From assembly GCF_013170845.1 (NCBI RefSeq), contig NZ_CP033367.1, positions 1,488,001-1,552,000 of the forward strand: a DNA stretch of 64,000 nucleotides. Direction: 5' to 3'. How positions within the stretch are numbered: the first letter of the stretch is position 1; each line of letters starts with the position of its first letter. Both the position numbers and the translations under genes were made by a program. Below the pieces are notes generated by a model. It did no database searches, was not told the origin of the DNA, and saw only the letters and a program-made list of their open reading frames with translations. Origin of the DNA: Mesorhizobium loti R88b. GTDB taxonomy: Bacteria > Pseudomonadota > Alphaproteobacteria > Rhizobiales > Rhizobiaceae. Positions 58,797 through 64,000 of the stretch are shown piece by piece.

Positions 58797-59566
58797 TCGG
58801 CCTCAGCAACATCGAAAAGCGCTTCGGCGACAATCTCGTGCTGAAGGGCGTGACGGTTGCCATCGCTGAAGGCAGCGTCACGGCACTTGTCGGCCCTTCG
58901 GGCGGCGGCAAGAGCACGCTGCTGCGCTGCATCAACCTGCTGGAGATCCCGACCTCAGGCACGGTGCGCATCGGCGAGGAGACGCTCGAATTCCATCCCG
59001 GCGGCAAGGTCTCGGCTCGGGACATCCAGCGCCTGCGCCTGCAGACCGGCATGGTGTTCCAGAATTTTCAGCTGTTCCCGCACCGCACCGCGATCGAGAA
59101 TGTCATGGAAGGGCTTGTGACGGTGCTGAAATGGCCGACGGAGAAGGCGCGCGAGCGGGCGCTCGCTCTGCTGGAAAAGGTCGGCATGGCGCACAAGGCC
59201 GATGCCTGGCCGGCGACGCTGTCAGGCGGCCAGCAGCAGCGCGTGGCGATCGCGCGGGCGCTGGCGCCATCACCAAAAGTGCTGCTCTGCGACGAGCCGA
59301 CTTCGGCGCTCGATCCGGAACTGGCGCAGGAGGTGGTCGATGTGCTCGGCAAGCTCGCCAGCGAAGGCACGACCATGGTGATGGCGACGCATGATCTGCG
59401 CCTCGCCTCCAAGATCGCGCAGGAAGCGGTGTTCCTCGACGCCGGCGTCATCGTCGAGAAGGGGCCGTCCGCCATGCTGTTCGGCAATCCGGAACAGCAG
59501 CGGACGAAGCGGTTCATCGCGACGCTGAAGCAGGAGGCTGAGAAGGAGGGCGGGGGCCAGGCGTAG
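58793..59566 (+). CDS. Amino-acid ABC transporter ATPase
   Basis: 257 residues. Walker A GPSGGGKST at 34-42, Q-loop VFQNFQLFPH, signature LSGGQQQRVAIARAL and Walker B LLCDEPTSALDP are intact. It resembles GlnQ/TcyC-type ATPases for polar amino acids or cystine. ATG overlaps the permease stop (ATGA). It is convergent with carD across a shared hairpin. Confidence 0.94.
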   Translation: MIGLSNIEKRFGDNLVLKGVTVAIAEGSVTALVGPSGGGKSTLLRCINLLEIPTSGTVRIGEETLEFHPGGKVSARDIQRLRLQTGMVFQNFQLFPHRTAIENVMEGLVTVLKWPTEKARERALALLEKVGMAHKADAWPATLSGGQQQRVAIARALAPSPKVLLCDEPTSALDPELAQEVVDVLGKLASEGTTMVMATHDLRLASKIAQEAVFLDAGVIVEKGPSAMLFGNPEQQRTKRFIATLKQEAEKEGGGQA

Positions 59567-59591
59567 GCGCGTCCCTTGTTTCGCCTGTTCG

Positions 59592-59622
59592 AAAAACAAA
59601 AAACCCGGCGCGAGGCCGGGTT
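59592..59622 (-). terminator. Terminator of carD (usable by both convergent genes)
   Basis: AACCCGGC / GCCGGGTT stem. On the minus strand it is followed by TTTTG-TTTTT; on the plus strand by CTTC. Confidence 0.88.
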
Positions 59623-59648
59623 CTTCATGGATTCCTATTCGAAAGCGA

Positions 59649-60230
59649 TCAGGCAGCTTCTTCCTGCTCGGCTTCCTCATTGTCGGCCTTGGCGCCACGC
59701 TTAGGGCCCTTGTTGAGGTTCACCTCGATCAGGCGCACAGCCTCGGTTTCCGACATGCGGTTGACGGCCGCGATCTCGCGGGCCATGCGGTCGAGTGCCG
59801 CCTCATAGAGCTGGCGTTCGGAATAGGACTGCTCCGGCTGGTTATCGGCGCGGTAGAGGTCGCGCACGACTTCCGAGATCGAGATCAGGTCGCCCGAATT
59901 GATCTTGGCATCATATTCCTGGGCGCGACGCGACCACATGGTGCGCTTCACCCGGGCGCGGCCCTGCACGACCTTCAGCGCGCGCTCGACATAATCCTCT
60001 TCCGAAAGCTTGCGCATGCCAATGGAGGTCGCCTTGGCGACCGGCACCTTCAGGCGCATCTTGTCCTTCTGGAAGTCGATGACGAACAGTTCCAGCTTGT
60101 GACCAGCCACTTCCTGCTCGTCGATCGACACGATCTGGCCGACGCCGTGCGCCGGGTACACGATGTATTCGCCGGTCTTGAAACCGTGGCGCGCTCCGGT
60201 GGACTTCTTCTGCGGGGTGATCGTTGCCAT
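59649..60230 (-). CDS. carD: CarD-family RNA-polymerase-binding regulator
   Basis: 193 residues. An N-terminal Tudor-like RNA-polymerase-interaction domain (TGEYIVYPAHGVGQIVSIDEQ) precedes a helical C-terminal domain with a basic, Trp-containing DNA-contact region (RVKRTMWSRRAQEYDAKI). The tail is Glu/Ala-rich. CarD stabilises open promoter complexes, including at rRNA promoters. ATG 60230. Confidence 0.94.
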   Translation of the reverse strand: MATITPQKKSTGARHGFKTGEYIVYPAHGVGQIVSIDEQEVAGHKLELFVIDFQKDKMRLKVPVAKATSIGMRKLSEEDYVERALKVVQGRARVKRTMWSRRAQEYDAKINSGDLISISEVVRDLYRADNQPEQSYSERQLYEAALDRMAREIAAVNRMSETEAVRLIEVNLNKGPKRGAKADNEEAEQEEAA

Positions 60231-60600
60231 TACGCCCTGAACTCCTTGTTGTGGTACCGGCGTCCTGCCGGCCCGAACTCGTGCGACCGGGGAAACCGAT
60301 CGTTAGCCGCACAACTGATGAACCCACCGGAAAGGCCGGGACCGGCAAACCGCACGAATTGCGACCGCCTGGCCCAGATCGCTCTGGTCCGGAGTGGGAT
60401 TTTCACCTTTCAGTGATTTGGGGCGTCTGCGCCATAAATCGACGTTGTGTCACCGGCATGTTTCGCTGATGTAACACAAAAAGTCGGAAGAATCAAGGTT
60501 TTGCTGCATTCGCGAAGGCCACAGGTCAGCCCCGCCTGTCAAGGCGGTTACTGTGGCATGTCTCTTACGCTGCGTAATACCAGCCTTTACGGCCGCATTG
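60231..60600. other. 370-base intergenic region upstream of carD
   Basis: This lies between carD and fdxA, both on the minus strand, so it includes the carD promoter and the fdxA 3' side. A GCCACAG / CTGTGGC inverted repeat with an inner GCC-TGTCAA-GGC lies near 60517-60556. No gene was recognised. Confidence 0.55.
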
Positions 60601-60939
<339 letters not shown>

Positions 60940-61175
60940 CGGTAGGCTCCGGGACGTCCCAGCTTTATTGGGCTTTTTCCGTGAGGTAACGCCTTTATCA
61001 GCCGCTTGCAAGGGCGGCCATGCCCGGCGGCCTCGGTGTTCTCGGAATGGAATTCCAGGCAGCCAACACGCCGGGGGCGTGTGATGTCGCGTGGAGCGTC
61101 TTGTTTGCCGGGTTCAGTTCTGTCCCGCCTACGCCGTTAACCTGAGATCGCGGCGCGCGTTCCGGTCGGCACGCC

Positions 61176-61562
61176 TCAATCTTCGCCAATCAAGCGGTCG
61201 GTCAGGCGGCGCTCCCGTTTGGTCGGGCGGCCGCTGCCGGCCTCGCGCAGCGCCGGGATGGCATTGGGAAGGGCGTCGCCCTTTGGCGCAGGCGGCGGCG
61301 ACATGTCCTCATACAGGGTGCGGGCTTCCTCGGCCGGGCCGCGCCTGACACCGGCGCCGAGCACCTTCCAGACGAAAATGCGACGGTCGAGCGTGATGGT
61401 CAGCACGTCGCCGGGCTTGACCAGATCGGAGGCCTGCGCTGCTTTGTCGCGATTGATGCGCACGCGTCCGGCGACGACCAGCTTGGCCGCCAGCGAGCGC
61501 GATTTCACCGCCCGCGAGAAGAACAGCCATTTGTCGATGCGCTGGCGGCCTTCAGCAACCAT
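61176..61562 (-). CDS. S4-domain RNA-binding protein (Hsp15/HslR-like)
   Basis: 128 residues. The S4 domain spans about 7-65 (RIDKWLFFSRAVKSRSLAAKLV, GRVRINRDKAAQASDLVKPGDVLTI). A basic C-terminus follows (RPTKRERRLTDRL). Hsp15-type proteins bind ribosomal 50S subunits with stalled peptidyl-tRNA. It follows the helicase-like gene by 15 bases and is probably cotranscribed. Confidence 0.9.
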   Translation of the reverse strand: MVAEGRQRIDKWLFFSRAVKSRSLAAKLVVAGRVRINRDKAAQASDLVKPGDVLTITLDRRIFVWKVLGAGVRRGPAEEARTLYEDMSPPPAPKGDALPNAIPALREAGSGRPTKRERRLTDRLIGED

Positions 61563-61577
61563 CGAAGCGCGCCGGTT

Positions 61578-64000
61578 TTACTTCTTCAGCTGGTCGCGCA
61601 AGGCGGCGAGCTTGGCGAAGGGTGAGTCCGGATCGAAGCGCACCGGGCGCTCCTCGCGCGGCTTCGGCTGGAAGGCCGGCTTTGCGCCGCCCTTGCCGCG
61701 ATCGGGGCCACCCTTACCGTCCGGCCTGCCACCCTTCCAGTCAGGCCGACCCTCGCGGCGTTCAGGACGCTCGCCCTGCGGGCGGCCCTCGCGGCGCGGT
61801 TCGCCTTCGGCGGCCGGCTTGGGCTTGAACTTCGAGCGGTCGAAGCGCGGCTTGGCGGCACCGTCGCGCCGCCCTTCATGGGCGGGACGTTCTCCCGGTG
61901 CAGCCGTGGCCGGTGCGCCGGCCGCATCGGCCGGTGCATTGCCGTGTCCACGCGCTTGTCCGGTGCGCTGGCGGTTGTTGCGGCCTTCGTGATGGCGCGG
62001 ACGCTGTTCGAAGCGGCCCTGACGCCACAGCAGGATCGGCTTGGGCGCTTCGGCTTCCGCGGCGGGCGCGTCAGTGGGCGCCTCGACCACCACGGCAGGC
62101 TCGTCCGAAACCGCTCCCGTTGCCGGCGCAGCTTCGGCAACAGGCTCCATCGGTGCGGACTCGGCAGATTCGGCTTCCGCCTCTGGCTCGGCGGCAGGTT
62201 CAGCAGCAGCGGCGACAGCCTCCGTTGCAGGCCCTTCCTCGGCCGGAGCTTCCGCCTGCTCTTCCGCGACAGGCTCTGCTGCCGTTTCGGCGATGATTTC
62301 GGCTGGAGTTTCGACGGCGGCCTCCACGGCAACGGCCGGTTCCGAACCCTCGACGGAGGCCTCCGCAGCTGTATCGATTGCGACCGCTTCGGCTGCCTTG
62401 GCCTGCTCGGCGCGGGCGGCCTCTTCCGCCGCAAGCTTTGTAGCGGCGGCTTCGCGTGCGGCGGTATCCTGCGCTTCGAGCCGCGCCTTGACCTCGGCGG
62501 GCGGCTTCGGTTCGGCGCGATAGCCCAGGCCCTTCAGGATCTCTTCCATGTCGTCGGCGGTGGCGCCGAGGATCGACATCATCGGCGGCGTCACCATGAA
62601 GGACTGGCCGTCATAGGCGCCGTCCGGGCGCTGGCCGAGGCCGGGCTTCCAGTTGGTCGCCGGACGGATCAGGTCGGCCAGCCGCTCCAATATGTCGATA
62701 CGCACGGCGCGGCGGCCGAGATTGCGGTAGCCGGCAAGCTTGTAGAAGGCCTTGTCGAAGGTTGGGTCGATGACCACCGAAGTGCGGCCCGACGCCAGCG
62801 CATGGACGACGTCGCCAAATCCCGGCTTGTCCTTGCCGTCGTTTTTCAGTGCCCACAGCAGCGTCACCAGTCCGGCGGGTGCGGGCTTGATCAGCGCCGG
62901 CACGAAGACATGGTAGGCGCCGAAGCGCACGCCAAGCCGGCGAAGGGCCGCGCGACCTTCCTGGTCGAGCGACTTCATCTCCTCGGCGATGTCACGGCGG
63001 TTGATGAGGCCGAAATTCTCGACCAGCTGGAAGGCGATGCCACGGCCGATGCCGGAAATCTGGTCGGCGTTCTTCAAGTCGACCAGCGGCTTCAGCAGCG
63101 ACTCGATCTGGAAATTGACGAAACGTTCGGCGCGCGCGGCGACCTTGTCGCGCGCCGGGCCGGTCAGTTGTTCGTCGGCCAGCAATATCAGGCGGGGCTT
63201 CAGCGCGTCCTCGCCTGAAACCAGCGTGCCGATCGGCGCGCCGATCCAGCGCAGTGTGCCATCCGAGCCAAGCGCGAGGTCGCCATTGGCGCAAGCGCCG
63301 AAACGTTCGGCGCGCGCCTCGAATTCGGCGGCCAGCGCCTTTTGCGCGGCGGTGCGCACGGCCTTGGCGTCTTCGCCGCCGGCGGTCTGGTCGGCGGTGA
63401 AGCGGAACCCTTGCAACTCGCCGACGTGATGGCCTTCGACAAGGACGGTTCCGGTAGGGCTAATTTCGGCTTCAGGCATGGTATTTTCTCTAAGGCGCCG
63501 CATGAGGACGGAAGTCCTGCGGTCTACGAAGCGTTTCGTCAACCGTTCATGCAGCGCATCCGACAGTCTGTCTTCGATTTCGCGCGTCTTTTCCTGCCAG
63601 TGTGCCTGATCGGCCAGCCAGCCGGGCCGGTTCGACACGAATGTCCAGGTGCGGATCTGAGCAATGCGATGCGACAGCGTGTCGATGTCGCCCTCGGTTG
63701 TGTCGGCGCGGCGCACCTGCTCGGCCATGTAGTTTTCGTCGACATGGCCGTGGCGGGCGAGGTCCATGTAGATCGAGGCGATGAGATCGGCATGCTGGGC
63801 CGGAGCGATCTTCCTGTAATCGGGGAGCGCGCAGGCTTCCCACAGCAGCGCCACGCGCTCGGCATCGGTGGCGAGCGCGCGGATATCTCCATCGCGTGAC
63901 AGATATTCAAGCGCCTGCGCATCGACGGCCGGCAGCGCGCGCGTCAGCCCTTCGACAGGCGCATTGGTCTCGATCGAGCGCTTCAGCGCATCGAGGCTGG
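61578..64000 (-). CDS. Helicase-related protein, C-terminal part (5' end beyond window)
   Basis: The minus-strand frame is open from 64000 to the stop at 61578, giving about 807 residues. The N-terminal helicase motifs lie outside the window, so the assignment rests on the type of C-terminal region and the S4/fdxA/carD neighbourhood typical of Rhizobiales (Suv3-like RNA helicase). Two recognisable regions are visible: a helical core (about 60-500) and an Ala/Glu/Val-rich stretch (about 520-660). It ends in a basic Arg/Gly/Lys-rich tail that probably binds RNA. No premature stop was seen. Confidence 0.65.
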   Translation of the reverse strand, partial: SLDALKRSIETNAPVEGLTRALPAVDAQALEYLSRDGDIRALATDAERVALLWEACALPDYRKIAPAQHADLIASIYMDLARHGHVDENYMAEQVRRADTTEGDIDTLSHRIAQIRTWTFVSNRPGWLADQAHWQEKTREIEDRLSDALHERLTKRFVDRRTSVLMRRLRENTMPEAEISPTGTVLVEGHHVGELQGFRFTADQTAGGEDAKAVRTAAQKALAAEFEARAERFGACANGDLALGSDGTLRWIGAPIGTLVSGEDALKPRLILLADEQLTGPARDKVAARAERFVNFQIESLLKPLVDLKNADQISGIGRGIAFQLVENFGLINRRDIAEEMKSLDQEGRAALRRLGVRFGAYHVFVPALIKPAPAGLVTLLWALKNDGKDKPGFGDVVHALASGRTSVVIDPTFDKAFYKLAGYRNLGRRAVRIDILERLADLIRPATNWKPGLGQRPDGAYDGQSFMVTPPMMSILGATADDMEEILKGLGYRAEPKPPAEVKARLEAQDTAAREAAATKLAAEEAARAEQAKAAEAVAIDTAAEASVEGSEPAVAVEAAVETPAEIIAETAAEPVAEEQAEAPAEEGPATEAVAAAAEPAAEPEAEAESAESAPMEPVAEAAPATGAVSDEPAVVVEAPTDAPAAEAEAPKPILLWRQGRFEQRPRHHEGRNNRQRTGQARGHGNAPADAAGAPATAAPGERPAHEGRRDGAAKPRFDRSKFKPKPAAEGEPRREGRPQGERPERREGRPDWKGGRPDGKGGPDRGKGGAKPAFQPKPREERPVRFDPDSPFAKLAALRDQLKK

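Overview
The window looks like a chromosomal segment from an alphaproteobacterium of the order Rhizobiales, most like Mesorhizobium. It is G+C-rich with strong third-position G/C bias. The gene orders tilS-ftsH-glmM, ruvC-ruvA-ruvB followed by ybgC-tolQRAB-pal-cpoB, and serC-serA-purA are typical of that group. It also has an alphaproteobacterial-type RpoH, a CarD/FdxA/S4/helicase block, Omp25/31-like barrels and several families of short palindromic intergenic repeats. No rRNA, tRNA, CRISPR array, transposase or phage gene was recognised. Family assignments come from motifs read by eye; no database search was possible.

Layout. 0-5.9 kb: the 3' end of an ABC exporter, a transglutaminase-like exported protein, an M32 carboxypeptidase and small membrane or exported proteins. 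6-13 kb, all on the minus strand: an OmpA/MotA-like envelope pair, TrhA, SuhB, EF-P, a Sel1-repeat protein, a ThiE-like protein and a PH-domain protein. 13-17.6 kb: a DMT exporter divergent from an Lrp-type regulator, a methyltransferase, a TauE-type transporter and two small membrane proteins. 17.6-21.6 kb: a candidate small RNA between two CtrA-like boxes, a DUF1465 gene, then ruvC, an inserted vapBC toxin-antitoxin pair, ruvA and ruvB. 21.7-24 kb: a Tat-type metallophosphoesterase and a secreted GH5 glycosidase. 24-34 kb: the Tol-Pal envelope-constriction cluster followed by tilS and ftsH.

34-36.5 kb is an accessory insertion between ftsH and glmM: a MITE-like element and two paralogous secreted proteins built from a Cys-bounded repeat. 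36.5-47.3 kb: glmM, two outer-membrane barrels, serC-serA behind a serC-type RNA leader, a DMT exporter, purA and a large Pro/Ala-rich membrane protein. 47.3-54.1 kb: a ccdAB toxin-antitoxin pair, an ABC-F ATPase, and thiamine salvage (thiamine pyrophosphokinase divergent from a TPP riboswitch-controlled thiBPQ transporter). 54.4-64 kb: an M48 lipoprotein protease, rpoH, a polar amino-acid/cystine ABC transporter, carD, fdxA, an S4 RNA-binding protein and the C-terminal part of a helicase-like protein that runs off the end.

Regulatory themes. Four exact TTAA-N7-TTAA motifs, the CtrA consensus, lie in intergenic DNA before the candidate sRNA, the DUF1465 gene and both outer-membrane barrel genes. 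A degenerate copy precedes tolQ. rpoH has an EcfG-type promoter (GGAAC-N17-CGTT), and ftsH has an alphaproteobacterial heat-shock promoter (CTTG-N18-CYTATNTNNG), so a general-stress to RpoH to FtsH chain can be proposed from sequence alone. The observations most worth following up are the CtrA-flanked sRNA candidate and the Cys-repeat protein family.
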